This document shows positions 25,882 to 34,597 of a stretch of 54,894 nucleotides of DNA, one piece after another. Below the pieces are notes generated by a model. That model searched no databases. It was not told where the DNA came from and saw only the letters and a list, made by a program, of their open reading frames with translations. The DNA comes from Bacillota bacterium (GTDB lineage: Bacteria; Bacillota; Clostridia; Peptostreptococcales; Anaerovoracaceae). Both the position numbers and the translations under genes were made by a program. The stretch is from positions 1-54,894 of the forward strand of contig JAFRJI010000010.1 in assembly GCA_017432345.1 (NCBI GenBank). The letters run 5' to 3'. The first letter of the stretch is position 1. Each line of letters starts with the position of its first letter.

Positions 25882-27219
25882 ATGGCTTTTGAAGGATTAT
25901 CGGATAAACTGCAGGGAGTCTTTAAGGGACTCAAGGGCAAAGGCAGCCTGACGGAGGCGGACATCAACGCAGCGATGCGGGAAGTCAAGCTGGCACTCCT
26001 CGAGGCGGACGTCAACTTTAAAGTCGTCAAAGAGTTCGTCGCCAATGTCAAGGAAAAAGCGCTTGGCGAAGAGGTCATGGCGAGCCTGACGCCGGCCCAG
26101 CAGGTAATCAAAATCGTAAACGACGAGCTCGTCGAGCTGATGGGCGGAACCAGCAGCAAGCTGACCTATTCGCCGAAGGGCTTCACGACGTACCTCATGG
26201 TCGGCCTGCAAGGTACCGGTAAAACGACCACCTGCGGCAAGCTGGCCCTGTGGCTCAAGAAGAACGGCAAGAAGCCGATGCTTTGTGCGTGCGACATCTA
26301 CCGGCCGGCGGCAATCGACCAGCTGGAGATCGTCGGCGAGAGCGTCGACGTACCGGTCTTCACCATGCGCGACAGCAAAGACCCCGCAAAGATTGCGAAG
26401 GCCGCGATGCGGGAAGCCGAGATCAAGGGCTACAACGTCCTGATCGTCGACACAGCCGGACGTCTGCAGATCGACGAAGAGCTGATGGACGAGCTCAAAG
26501 TTCTCAAGAAAGAGATCAAGCCGCATGAGATCCTGCTCGTTGTGGACGCGCTGACCGGTCAGGACGCCGTCAACGCGGCCGAAGGCTTCAACGAAGCGCT
26601 CGGCATCGACGGCATCATCATGACCAAGATGGACGGCGACTCCAGAGGCGGCGCGGCGCTCAGCACCAAGAAAGTCACCGGACGCCCGGTCAAGTTCGTC
26701 GGTATGGGCGAGAAGATGGATGAGCTGGACGAGTTCCATCCGGAGCGTATGGCCAGCCGTATCCTGGGCATGGGCGACATGCTCTCCCTCATCGAGAAGG
26801 CGCAGGAAGACTACGATGAGCAAAAAGCCATCGAGATGGAGCGGAAGATCCGCAAGAACAAGTTCACGCTTGAGGACTTTCTGGAGCAGATGGGACAGAT
26901 CCGGAAGGTGGGCGGCATCGGCAAGATGCTGGACATGCTGCCGGGCGTGAGCAACAACAAGAACGTGGACCTGGATCAGAGCGAGCGGGAATTCGTCGCG
27001 TTCGAAGCGATCATCCAGTCCATGACCAAGGCGGAGCGGGAGAACCCACAGATCCTCAACGCCAGCCGGCGCCGCAGGATCGCAGCCGGTTCCGGCCAGC
27101 CGGTCCAGAAGATCAATCAGCTGGTCAAGCGGTACGAAGAATCGAGAAAGATGATGAAATCGATGATGAGTCCGCGCGGCAGCGCCAAATTAAACAGAAT
27201 GTTCGGAGGCCTCAGATAG
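25882..27219 (+). CDS. ffh: Signal recognition particle GTPase Ffh
   Basis: The 445-residue SRP54 homologue has an N-domain four-helix bundle (1-90). The G-domain has P-loop [15 protein letters not shown], the [11 protein letters not shown] insertion box, DTAGR and [10 protein letters not shown]. The Met-rich M-domain (about 300-445) binds 4.5S RNA and signal peptides ([29 protein letters not shown]). It delivers nascent membrane and secreted proteins to FtsY. AAGGAG precedes ATG. It is the second gene of the ylxM-ffh-rpsP-khpA-rimM-trmD order conserved in Bacillota. Confidence 0.98.
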   Translation: MAFEGLSDKLQGVFKGLKGKGSLTEADINAAMREVKLALLEADVNFKVVKEFVANVKEKALGEEVMASLTPAQQVIKIVNDELVELMGGTSSKLTYSPKGFTTYLMVGLQGTGKTTTCGKLALWLKKNGKKPMLCACDIYRPAAIDQLEIVGESVDVPVFTMRDSKDPAKIAKAAMREAEIKGYNVLIVDTAGRLQIDEELMDELKVLKKEIKPHEILLVVDALTGQDAVNAAEGFNEALGIDGIIMTKMDGDSRGGAALSTKKVTGRPVKFVGMGEKMDELDEFHPERMASRILGMGDMLSLIEKAQEDYDEQKAIEMERKIRKNKFTLEDFLEQMGQIRKVGGIGKMLDMLPGVSNNKNVDLDQSEREFVAFEAIIQSMTKAERENPQILNASRRRRIAAGSGQPVQKINQLVKRYEESRKMMKSMMSPRGSAKLNRMFGGLR

Positions 27220-27292
27220 CCTTTGGCAGATAAATCAAGTTCAATATTTTGAATCAATAACCATATTTAATACATTAGGAGGAAAAGAAAGA

Positions 27293-27532
27293 ATGGTAAA
27301 GATCAGATTGAAGAGAATGGGAGCACACAAGAAGCCTTTTTACAGAGTCGTCGTTGCGGATTCAAGAGCACCGAGAGACGGCAGATTCATCGAGGAACTG
27401 GGATACTACAATCCTCTGAAAGATCCTGTCGACATCAAGATCAATGAAGAATCAGCTAAGAAGTGGCTCGAAACGGGAGCTCAGCCTACAGAAACAGTCA
27501 AGAAGCTGTTCAAGCAGGTCGGTATCATTTAA
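27293..27532 (+). CDS. rpsP: 30S ribosomal protein S16
   Basis: The 79-residue protein carries the complete S16 signature [20 protein letters not shown] at its start and [12 protein letters not shown]. It binds 16S rRNA in early 30S assembly. Strong SD (TAGGAGG). Length is typical. It is followed after 15 bp by the KH-domain gene. Confidence 0.98.
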   Translation: MVKIRLKRMGAHKKPFYRVVVADSRAPRDGRFIEELGYYNPLKDPVDIKINEESAKKWLETGAQPTETVKKLFKQVGII

Positions 27533-27547
27533 GAAAGCGGTGGTCCT

Positions 27548-27778
27548 ATGACAGAATTAGTTAGTGCAATTGCTAAGTCACTCGTTGAACATCCGGAATC
27601 GGTCGTTGTTTCCGAATCGGAATCCAATGGCACTACGATCATACAGCTCAAAGTCGCAGACGACGATATGGGCAAGGTAATTGGCAAGCAGGGAAGGATC
27701 GCGAAAGCCATCAGAACAGTTGTCAAAGCGGCCGCAACGAAAGCGAATGCGAAAGTTGTGGTTGAAATCGTTCAATAA
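27548..27778 (+). CDS. khpA: KH-domain RNA-binding protein KhpA
   Basis: The 76-residue single type II KH domain has the core GKVIGKQGRIAKAIR, whose GxxG loop contacts RNA. KhpA (YlqC) heterodimerises with KhpB/Jag and affects cell size and sRNA stability in Gram-positives. It lies between rpsP and rimM as in most Bacillota. Start at ATG 27548 with a weak GGTGG SD. A stable hairpin with T-run follows, so part of the transcription may stop here. Confidence 0.95.
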   Translation: MTELVSAIAKSLVEHPESVVVSESESNGTTIIQLKVADDDMGKVIGKQGRIAKAIRTVVKAAATKANAKVVVEIVQ

Positions 27779-27792
27779 AGACAGACGCAATT

Positions 27793-27846
27793 TCGGGTAA
27801 CAGGTCAGCGGCGGATAACCGCTGCTGACAGGTCACCCATTTTTTA
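27793..27846 (+). terminator. Long-stem terminator or attenuator between khpA and rimM
   Basis: GTCAGCGGCGG-ATAA-CCGCTGCTGAC forms an 11-bp stem with one wobble. Flanking GGGTAAC/GTCACCC extends it, and an A plus seven or eight Ts follow. It ends only 22 bp before rimM, so it may lower expression of rimM-trmD relative to the ribosomal genes. Confidence 0.7.
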
Positions 27847-27867
27847 TAACGGCGAAGAAACATTTTC

Positions 27868-28368
27868 ATGATGGAAAAGATTGAAATAGGAAAAATCACG
27901 AGTGCTGTCGGACTGAAGGGCGAAGTCAAAGTCTACAATTATTCCGACAGCGCGGACATATACCGAACGACGGAAGAAATCTTTGTCGGCGAAAAACGGC
28001 GAAAGATCCAGAACGTGCGGACGCAGAAAAGCATGGTCATCCTCAAGCTGGAAGGGATCGATGACCGGAATGCGGCAGAACGGGCGCGCGGTGAAGTGCT
28101 TTGCATAACGGAAGCGGATCTGCCGGAACTGCCGGAGGGGCAGTTCTATATCCGTGACCTGATCGGCATGGACGTCGTCGACGCGGAGACCGGCGATGCG
28201 GTCGGCACCGTCCGGGACGTGATCCAGAACACGGCTCAGGATATTTTTGATGTGAAAACACCGGACGGGAAACAGGTTCTCATACCGAAGGTCCCGGAGT
28301 TTATTATAGAAATCGATAGCGAAACGCGCGTAATAAAGGTCAAACTGATCGAGGGGATGCTGCCATGA
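27868..28368 (+). CDS. rimM: Ribosome maturation factor RimM
   Basis: The 166-residue protein has an N-terminal RimM beta-barrel (IGKITSAVGLKGEVKVYN) and a C-terminal PRC-barrel (FYIRDLIGMDVVDAETG, VLIPKVPEFI). RimM binds S19 and helps mature the 30S head. The start codon lacks a good SD, and no other start fits. It overlaps trmD by 4 bp (ATGA), indicating coupling. Confidence 0.97.
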   Translation: MMEKIEIGKITSAVGLKGEVKVYNYSDSADIYRTTEEIFVGEKRRKIQNVRTQKSMVILKLEGIDDRNAAERARGEVLCITEADLPELPEGQFYIRDLIGMDVVDAETGDAVGTVRDVIQNTAQDIFDVKTPDGKQVLIPKVPEFIIEIDSETRVIKVKLIEGMLP

Positions 28369-29102
28369 AGATCGATGTACTGACATTGTTTCCGGAAATG
28401 TTCGTTCCGGTCCAGACAAGCATGCTCGGAAAAGCGGAGGAGAAGGGGATTTTGCAGATCGACATCACCGACATCCGCGATTTCAGCAACAACAAACACA
28501 AGAAGACGGACGATTATCCGTTCGGCGGAGGCGGCGGCATGGTCATGATGCCGGACCCGATCTTCGGCGCGCTCGAACACATCGGCGCCAAAGGCAAAAA
28601 GCTCATCTACATGTCCCCGCGGGGGAAAGTGCTGGACGAAGCGAAAGTGCGGGAACTGGCTGAACTGGATGAACTGGTCATTCTTTGCGGGCACTACGAG
28701 GGCGTGGACCAGCGCGTGCTGGATTACTGGGAAGCGGAGGAGATCTCCATCGGCGATTACGTTCTGACCGGCGGGGAACTGCCGGCGATGGTGCTCATCG
28801 ATTCCGTGGCGCGGCTTTTGCCCGGCGTTTTAGGGAACGCCAATTCGGCCAATGAAGAATCGATCTATTCGGGGCTTTTAGAGTACCCGCAGTACACGCA
28901 GCCCCGGGAATACGCGGGCATGGAAGTGCCGGAAGTGCTGCTGAACGGCCATCACCGACTCATCGAAGAATGGAAGTTCCGCGAGTCACTTCTTCTTACA
29001 AAAGCCCGGAGGCCGGACCTCTTCGAGGCGTTCATCAAGGACACCGGGGAATTCACCAAAGCGCAGAAAAAGATCATCGAAGAAGTAAAGGACACAGATT
29101 GA
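28365..29102 (+). CDS. trmD: tRNA (guanine-N1-)-methyltransferase TrmD
   Basis: The 245-residue enzyme methylates G37 of tRNAs to prevent +1 frameshifting. Trefoil-knot SAM motifs are clear: FGGGGGMVMMPDPI, ILCGHYEGVDQRV and IGDYVLTGGELPAMV. Normal length. Start inside the end of rimM with GAGGGG upstream. In many Bacillota rplS follows; here it does not, and a separately promoted HlyD-like gene comes next. Confidence 0.98.
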   Translation: MKIDVLTLFPEMFVPVQTSMLGKAEEKGILQIDITDIRDFSNNKHKKTDDYPFGGGGGMVMMPDPIFGALEHIGAKGKKLIYMSPRGKVLDEAKVRELAELDELVILCGHYEGVDQRVLDYWEAEEISIGDYVLTGGELPAMVLIDSVARLLPGVLGNANSANEESIYSGLLEYPQYTQPREYAGMEVPEVLLNGHHRLIEEWKFRESLLLTKARRPDLFEAFIKDTGEFTKAQKKIIEEVKDTD

Positions 29103-29127
29103 AAGTCACGGTGCGTTGGTGTAAAAT
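29099..29127 (+). promoter_or_regulatory. Leaderless-type promoter of HlyD-like gene
   Basis: TTGAAA (29099-29104, overlapping the trmD stop), 17 bp, TAAAAT (29122-29127). The ATG at 29134 is 6 nt after the -10 box; no SD precedes it. Confidence 0.55.
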
Positions 29128-29133
29128 AAAGTG

Positions 29134-30180
29134 ATGAAAATGAACATCCCAATACACATTCCAATAAACATCCCGAAGAAGACGAGAAAAATCGTGGCTT
29201 GTTATCTGGCCGCGTTGATCCTACTATATGTTGTGATATATGTGGTCCCAAGGGTGACGGACCTCTTCGAAACGACGCAGATCCTGGAGAACGGGACGCT
29301 GGTCATTTCGTGTGAAACGGAGGGGTATATCGTCAAGGATGAGGCCATCAATCTGGCCTATAAATCGGGTCTGATCCGCTACGAAGTCGAGCCGGGGACC
29401 GTCGTCAAAAGACATACCAAAATCGTATCGATCAAGTCTGAAGAAGGCGAGGTAGAGGAAGACAAAAACATCCACGGCAAATACGCCAGGGCGCTGGAGA
29501 ATCTGCAGGGCTACAAGGGCGTGCAGCCGGGGGCCAAGTCCCAGATCAGCGGAACACTGACGCTGACCATGGACGGCAACGAGAAGTATTTCCGGATTGA
29601 GAATCTGGACAATATCACCAAGGACGGCGTCAGCAAGCTGGATTACGGCAAGATCGATCTGGAACGCAGCAAAGCCATCAAAGGCGAGCCGATCTTCAAG
29701 GTCTCCAGCGATAACAAATGGTACGTCGTCTGCTGGCTTTCCAAGAAGGAAGCAAAGGACTACGACGTAGGAACGGAAGTCAGGCTGGAGATGCCGGGCG
29801 GAAACGTGGCGGCGGAAGTCTATTCCGTGAAGAAAGAAGGCAAGGAGCAAAAAGTCGTCTTTCACACGAGCGGATATTATGAACCGCTTGCGGAAACCAG
29901 ACGGGCGGAAATGTCCGTCGTCAGGAGCAACAATACGGGCCTGATCGTGGACAACGAGTGCATCATCGAAGTGGACGGTGTCAAGGGCGTCTACGTGGTT
30001 GACAAGGACGGCGACTACGTCTTCAAACCGGTCAACATCACAGCCTCGGACGGGAAACAGTCCGTGCTTTCCGAAAAGACATTTACGAACGACAAATATG
30101 AGCTGGTCGAAACGGTCATCGTGCACGACGAAGTGCTGCGGGATCCGCAAAAGGCCTTGGAAATGGAGGATAAGAAATAG
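29134..30180 (+). CDS. HlyD-like membrane-anchored protein of the division cluster
   Basis: The 348-residue protein has one N-terminal membrane helix (about 20-40, preceded by KKTRK) and a large extracytoplasmic part. The lipoyl/barrel-sandwich pattern of membrane-fusion proteins is visible: YEVEPGTVVKRHTKIVSIKS, a Gly-rich return strand and VRLEMPGG. Proteins of this type are commonly encoded beside ylmE-sepF in Clostridia, but their role is unknown; no ABC exporter is adjacent. The long coiled-coil of exporters such as HlyD is reduced. The ATG at 29134 follows a leaderless-type promoter. It ends 2 bp before the YggS-family gene. Confidence 0.75.
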   Translation: MKMNIPIHIPINIPKKTRKIVACYLAALILLYVVIYVVPRVTDLFETTQILENGTLVISCETEGYIVKDEAINLAYKSGLIRYEVEPGTVVKRHTKIVSIKSEEGEVEEDKNIHGKYARALENLQGYKGVQPGAKSQISGTLTLTMDGNEKYFRIENLDNITKDGVSKLDYGKIDLERSKAIKGEPIFKVSSDNKWYVVCWLSKKEAKDYDVGTEVRLEMPGGNVAAEVYSVKKEGKEQKVVFHTSGYYEPLAETRRAEMSVVRSNNTGLIVDNECIIEVDGVKGVYVVDKDGDYVFKPVNITASDGKQSVLSEKTFTNDKYELVETVIVHDEVLRDPQKALEMEDKK

Positions 30181-30182
30181 AC

Positions 30183-30944
30183 ATGGAGGACATCAAGAAG
30201 AATTTGGAGACAGTCAATGGCAAAATCGGCGAGGCGGCAGCCGCGTGCGGACGTGACGCGGACGACATCGTGTTGGTCGCCGTCAGCAAGACGCGCACAC
30301 CGGAAGAGATCAATATCGCCATCGATGCGGGCGTTACAGATATAGGGGAAAACAAAGTTCAGGAAATCATGGATAAGTTTGATGCGATCAAACCGGTCCG
30401 GTGGCACCTGATCGGGCATCTGCAGACGAACAAGGTCAAGTACATCATCGACAAAGTGGACATGATCCACTCCGTCGATTCCATGAAACTGGCCAAGGAG
30501 ATCGATAAGCGTGCAAAGGCCCACGACAAGATCATGGACGTCCTCGTCCAGATCAACCCGGCGCTGGAAGAAAGCAAGTTCGGCGTCAGCATCGATGAAG
30601 CGGGCGATCTGGTAAGGGAGATCCTGGATAATTGCGAGAACATCCGGATCAAAGGCCTCATGAGCGTAGCGCCGATCGCGGAAGATCCGAGAGACGTAAA
30701 GCCGTACTTCGACGGAGTCAAAGAAAAGTATGACGAGCTGGCAAAGATCGAGCATCCGAACCTCGATTTCAAGTATCTCTCCATGGGGATGTCCCACGAC
30801 TTCCCGGTGGCGATCGAGTCGGGTTCCAACCTCGTCCGTGTCGGCAGCGCGATCTTCGGAGAAAGAGACTACGAGCTGTACCGGCAGCAACAAGCGGAAA
30901 AAAAGGCGAGAGAACAGGCGAAAGAACAGGAGGGTAACAAGTAA
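30183..30944 (+). CDS. ylmE: YggS/YlmE-family PLP homeostasis protein
   Basis: The 253-residue type III-fold PLP protein has the PLP Lys in VAVSKTRTPEEI, DIGENKVQE, RWHLIGHLQTNKVKYI and the C-terminal LSMGMSHDFPVAIESG plus VRVGSAIFGER phosphate loop. PLPHP proteins buffer pyridoxal phosphate and affect amino-acid pools; they are not known to have a robust enzymatic activity. The C-terminus has an extra Lys/Glu/Gln-rich tail. The stop overlaps the sepF start (TAATG). Confidence 0.95.
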   Translation: MEDIKKNLETVNGKIGEAAAACGRDADDIVLVAVSKTRTPEEINIAIDAGVTDIGENKVQEIMDKFDAIKPVRWHLIGHLQTNKVKYIIDKVDMIHSVDSMKLAKEIDKRAKAHDKIMDVLVQINPALEESKFGVSIDEAGDLVREILDNCENIRIKGLMSVAPIAEDPRDVKPYFDGVKEKYDELAKIEHPNLDFKYLSMGMSHDFPVAIESGSNLVRVGSAIFGERDYELYRQQQAEKKAREQAKEQEGNK

Positions 30945-31420
30945 TGGGAGTATTTAACAAGTTCAAAGATCTGGTAGGATTAGAAGAATACGAGGAGGAA
31001 GAGATGGAATACGAAGAGGAAACTTACAAGCCGCCGCAGCCACAGCAGCCGCAGCCGAGGCCGGTATCACCGAGATACAACACGGCAAACGTTGTGCCAA
31101 TGCAGAACAAAACGGTCAAGTCCATCACGAACGCGTTCAAGCTGGTCGTGATCGAACCGACCGGATTCGACGAATGTTCCAAGCTGGTCGACAGCCTAAA
31201 AAGCAGAAAGCCGATCATTGTCAACCTCGAAAAACTGGAATCCGATACGGCGAGAAAGATTTTTGACTTCCTGGGCGGCGCCACTTACGCACTGAATGGA
31301 AACGTTCAGAAAGTCGCCAACAACATCTTCGTATTTGCACCGGAAAACGTTGCGATTTTCGCAGAGGGCGAGAACAAACCGTACAGTTTCTCCGGCAGCG
31401 AAGAGAATCCGTGGAAGTAA
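30944..31420 (+). CDS. sepF: Cell division protein SepF
   Basis: The 158-residue protein has an N-terminal amphipathic membrane-binding helix (MGVFNKFKDLVG), an acidic Glu/Tyr and Pro/Gln linker (18-50) and the C-terminal SepF domain (LVVIEPTGFDECSKLVD, KPIIVNLEKLES, ARKIFDFLGGATYALNG). It polymerises on the membrane and ties FtsZ to it. AGGAGGG precedes ATG inside the end of ylmE. Confidence 0.97.
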   Translation: MGVFNKFKDLVGLEEYEEEEMEYEEETYKPPQPQQPQPRPVSPRYNTANVVPMQNKTVKSITNAFKLVVIEPTGFDECSKLVDSLKSRKPIIVNLEKLESDTARKIFDFLGGATYALNGNVQKVANNIFVFAPENVAIFAEGENKPYSFSGSEENPWK

Positions 31421-31432
31421 AGGAGGCAGAGC

Positions 31433-32008
31433 ATGATCAAACCTGCTGATATTCAGGAAAAAGAATTCACCCGTGCCATGCGCGGATACAAAGAAGAGGA
31501 AGTCAACGAATTCCTCGATCAGATCACGGTCGACATGGACGAGCTGCTGAACGAACTCAAGGAGACTCGTGAAGAGAACAACCGTCTCGTTCAGGAATTG
31601 GAGCGGATCCGCGAATCCGAAGGTTCCCTGGTCGAAACGCTGACCGCGGCCAAGTCCCTGATGGCGGACATCTCAGCCAGTGCGGATAAGCGCGCGGAAG
31701 TGCTGCTCAAGAACGCCGAACTGGATGCGGAGCTCATGAGAAAGAGCGCCCGGGAAGACGCGGAAGCGCTGGCCAAGGAAAGCATCGCCATGAAGGAACG
31801 CTTCATCAACTTCCGGAATAGCTATAAGAACCTTCTGGAATCAGAACTCCAGAGATTCGAATCGCTCAGCGGAGAACTTTTGCCGGAGCTCGGCGTCGAC
31901 GACTTTGACGACCTGCCTCAGAGCGAAGAACCGGAAACGGTCGAGAAAGAAGAAGATCCATTGGATCCGGATTCCCTCGACAAGACCTATCGTAACCTGA
32001 AATACTAA
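31433..32008 (+). CDS. divIVA: DivIVA-family cell division/polarity protein
   Basis: The 191-residue protein starts with the DivIVA membrane-binding domain (MIKPADIQEKEFTRAMRGY, EEEVNEFLDQI) followed by long coiled coils (about 35-75 and 80-145) and an acidic tail. DivIVA proteins sense curved membranes at poles and septa and recruit Min, chromosome or wall-synthesis factors. AAGGAGG precedes ATG; spacing to sepF is 12 bp. Confidence 0.96.
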   Translation: MIKPADIQEKEFTRAMRGYKEEEVNEFLDQITVDMDELLNELKETREENNRLVQELERIRESEGSLVETLTAAKSLMADISASADKRAEVLLKNAELDAELMRKSAREDAEALAKESIAMKERFINFRNSYKNLLESELQRFESLSGELLPELGVDDFDDLPQSEEPETVEKEEDPLDPDSLDKTYRNLKY

Positions 32009-32015
32009 GATCCAT

Positions 32016-32471
32016 ATGCTATACATTATCGTTATCGTAGGAGTCATCATATTGGATCGCATTGTAAAGACTGCTGTCGCCGGCTCAATGAACGTTGGCG
32101 ACAGCATAGCTGTCTTAGGCGATTTCTTTCACATCACGTACGTCCAGAATACAGGGGCGGCATTCAGCATGCTGCAAAACCACCCAACGATCCTGATCAT
32201 TTTGCCGGCCGTCGTGATCGGCATCGGGATCATCGTCATCTGCGCCGGAACGAAAAAGTACAAGCCCGTTTTTCTGTGGGCACTGGCGCTGATGTGCGGC
32301 GGAGGCCTGGGGAATCTCACTGACCGGATCACCTATGGGTATGTGGTCGACATGTTCGACTTCGGCTGGTTCCCGGTCTTCAACGTGGCGGACATCTGCG
32401 TCTGCACCGGATGCGGCCTGCTCATGATCTATTTGATCGTCTATGAAAATAAAAATGCTACAAGGAAATGA
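32016..32471 (+). CDS. lspA: Lipoprotein signal peptidase (signal peptidase II)
   Basis: The 151-residue protein has four membrane helices and both catalytic Asp motifs: GGGLGNLTDRITYGYVVDMFD and FNVADICVCTG. ITYVQNTGAAFSML is the conserved family block. It cuts lipoprotein signals before the lipid-modified Cys, so it would process the lipoproteins at 8800 and 52683. It lies between divIVA and the pseudouridine synthase. The SD is weak; translation is probably coupled to divIVA 7 bp upstream. Confidence 0.97.
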   Translation: MLYIIVIVGVIILDRIVKTAVAGSMNVGDSIAVLGDFFHITYVQNTGAAFSMLQNHPTILIILPAVVIGIGIIVICAGTKKYKPVFLWALALMCGGGLGNLTDRITYGYVVDMFDFGWFPVFNVADICVCTGCGLLMIYLIVYENKNATRK

Positions 32472-32474
32472 TCC

Positions 32475-33413
32475 ATGGAGCGAATCGAATTACAAGTCAA
32501 TAGCGACATGGCCGGGAAGCGGCTCGACGTTGCCTTATCCGCATGCCTCGAAGATCTCTCCAGAAGTTACGTGCAAAAACTCATCGAAGGCGGAAGCGTA
32601 ACCATCAATGGAGATTTTTGCTGTGAGAAAAAGCAAAAGGTCAAGGACGGCGACGTGCTCGCCATCGAGATTCCGGACCCGGAGAAACTGGAAGTGCTCC
32701 CGGAGGACATCCCGCTCGACATTGTCTACGAAGATGACGATATAATCGTGGTGGACAAGCCGGCGGGCATGGTGGTCCATCCGGCCAACGGCAACTGGTC
32801 CGGGACGCTAGTCAACGCGCTCATGTATCACTGCGCAGGCAACCTGTCCTCCATCAACGGCGTGATCCGGCCGGGCATCGTCCACCGGATCGACAAGGAC
32901 ACCAGCGGCCTGCTGATGATCGCCAAGACGGACCGGGCGCATTTGTCGCTGTCGCAGCAGCTGGCGGAACACACGATCAACCGCCGCTACGTCGCCATCG
33001 TCTACAACAATTTCAAAGAAGACGAGGGCACCATCGACGCACCAATCGGCAGAGACCCGAAGAACCGCCTCCGCAACGCGGTGATTCTTCCGGGTGCAAA
33101 AGGCTCAGACTCTGCGAAAGAAGCCATCACCCATTACCACGTCCTGGAGCGTATGGGTAGATACACGCTGATCGAGGCGAAGCTGGAAACGGGCCGGACC
33201 CATCAGATCCGCGTGCACATGGCTTACATCGGCCACCCGCTGCTGGGCGACGAACTGTATGGGCCTGCAAAAAACAAAGCTGGCGCGAAGCGCCAGATGC
33301 TTCACGCCAAAACACTCGGCTTTGTACACCCGGTGAGGAAGGAGTATTTGGAGTTTGTGAGTTCGCTGCCGGATGATTTTATAAAGGTGTTAGAGAGAGC
33401 CAGGCGAGAATAA
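32475..33413 (+). CDS. rluD: RluD-family rRNA pseudouridine synthase
   Basis: The 312-residue enzyme has an N-terminal S4 RNA-binding domain (KRLDVALSACLEDLSRSYVQKLI, residues 14-60). The RluA/RluD catalytic domain follows with VVDKPAGMVVHP, the catalytic Asp in GIVHRIDKDTSGLLMIAKT and the RTHQIRVHMAYIGHPLLGD block. It isomerises uridines of 23S rRNA helix 69 by homology. AAGGAAA precedes ATG. Directly downstream of lspA, the common Bacillota order. Confidence 0.95.
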   Translation: MERIELQVNSDMAGKRLDVALSACLEDLSRSYVQKLIEGGSVTINGDFCCEKKQKVKDGDVLAIEIPDPEKLEVLPEDIPLDIVYEDDDIIVVDKPAGMVVHPANGNWSGTLVNALMYHCAGNLSSINGVIRPGIVHRIDKDTSGLLMIAKTDRAHLSLSQQLAEHTINRRYVAIVYNNFKEDEGTIDAPIGRDPKNRLRNAVILPGAKGSDSAKEAITHYHVLERMGRYTLIEAKLETGRTHQIRVHMAYIGHPLLGDELYGPAKNKAGAKRQMLHAKTLGFVHPVRKEYLEFVSSLPDDFIKVLERARRE

Positions 33414-33436
33414 AGATGCATGACTGATTCAGTCGA

Positions 33437-33571
33437 CTATCTGGTGCTACGCACATTGGTATCGAGCTGAAACGAGTCCTTCAGATACTTCAAGCATTCT
33501 TCGCAGACATAACCGCCCTTGAATGCAAAGGTATCATATGTACTACCGCAAATGCTGCATTTCTCTCTCAT
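33437..33571 (-). CDS. Tiny zinc-ribbon protein (44 residues)
   Basis: Two CxxC knuckles (CSICG at residue 5 and CEECL at residue 23) are separated by a Tyr/Phe/Gly-rich turn and followed by a basic tail, suggesting one zinc site. The start at 33571 is set by GGAGG 6 nt upstream; the frame runs 24 codons further but without support. The knuckle spacing resembles treble-clef or ClpX-type zinc fingers. Similar orphan small proteins occur in Clostridia, but no function is known. It is convergent with rluD, with a short GACTGATTCAGTC dyad between them. Confidence 0.65.
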   Translation of the reverse strand: MREKCSICGSTYDTFAFKGGYVCEECLKYLKDSFQLDTNVRSTR

Positions 33572-33733
33572 TGTGCGCCTCCATTCTTGATTGCTCGCCT
33601 GGACTTGTAAGACAACTATAAACGCAGCAAATAGGGAATGCAATCATTAAATGTATATTTGTAACATAAAACCCATTTTTTGTAAGAACAAAAACGTTGA
33701 ATTGGAACGAAGAACTTTGTGAGGTATGGAACC

Positions 33734-34597
33734 ATGTATGAAACTTTCAAACTGACCAAGACGGAATACGGAACGATCAAAGCGTATCTCTGGCATGTGC
33801 CGGATCCGAAAAAAGTCGTCTGCATCATCCACGGTCTCGGCGAATACGCCGGCCGGTATGACCGCGTCGCGCAGCGCCTGCAGGAAAACGGCGTTGCTGT
33901 CGTATCGATGGACGAGCGCGGACATGGCCTGACGGAAGGCCCGCGCGGCCACTGCGCGCCGCGCCAGAAAGTGCTGGATGACATTACGGTGCTGCTGCAG
34001 TACATCGAAGACAAGTATCCGGACAAGGACATCGTGATGTACGGGCACAGCATGGGCGGCAACATTACGATGGATTACCGCAGCCGGGGAGAACGTTGCG
34101 ATCTGCCGAAGGCGTATGTGATTTCTTCGCCGTGGATCACGTTGGTCCGCTCGATTCCGAAGCCGCTTCTGGCGGTGGTCAAGCTGATGGCCAAGATAAA
34201 GCCGACGCTGGCGATCCACTCTAATGTGGACGAGGAAGTGCTCGGAAATCCGGAATTCGTACTGCCGTACAATGAAGATCCTCTGGTGGACAACAAAATC
34301 TCCATGGGATGCGCGGCGGACTGCTACGACATTGGCTTTGCCCTCCGTGACGGAACTCTCAAAGACAAAGGTCTTGCCTGGAGCATCCCGACGCTGCTCA
34401 TGATCGGTTCCGACGATAAGATCTGCGATCCGCAGGGATCCAGAGACATGTTCGCGCGCATGCAAAAAGCCGGCGAAGAGGTCGGCTTTGTGGAGTGGGA
34501 AGGCTACTGCCATGAGATCCATAATGGCGGCGGCGAATTCACCGGCGATGAGGTCATCGATCGTATCGTGCAGTTCGTGCTGGATCCGCAGGTTTAA
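33734..34597 (+). CDS. Alpha/beta hydrolase (monoacylglycerol lipase-like)
   Basis: The 287-residue serine hydrolase of the hydrolase-4/MGLL group has oxyanion block IIHGLGEYAGRYD, MDERGHGLTEGPRGH, nucleophile elbow GHSMGG, the acid Asp in MIGSDDKICD and catalytic His in GYCHEIHN. It probably cleaves lipid esters or lysophospholipids. GAGGT 8 nt before the ATG at 33734 is preferred over the GTG at 33719. It overlaps the end of convergent rqcH by 4 bp. Confidence 0.92.
   Translation: MYETFKLTKTEYGTIKAYLWHVPDPKKVVCIIHGLGEYAGRYDRVAQRLQENGVAVVSMDERGHGLTEGPRGHCAPRQKVLDDITVLLQYIEDKYPDKDIVMYGHSMGGNITMDYRSRGERCDLPKAYVISSPWITLVRSIPKPLLAVVKLMAKIKPTLAIHSNVDEEVLGNPEFVLPYNEDPLVDNKISMGCAADCYDIGFALRDGTLKDKGLAWSIPTLLMIGSDDKICDPQGSRDMFARMQKAGEEVGFVEWEGYCHEIHNGGGEFTGDEVIDRIVQFVLDPQV

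Noticed and set aside
29224-30150. 308-codon minus-strand frame opposite the HlyD-like gene
   Set aside because: Mirror frame without SD or recognisable domain.
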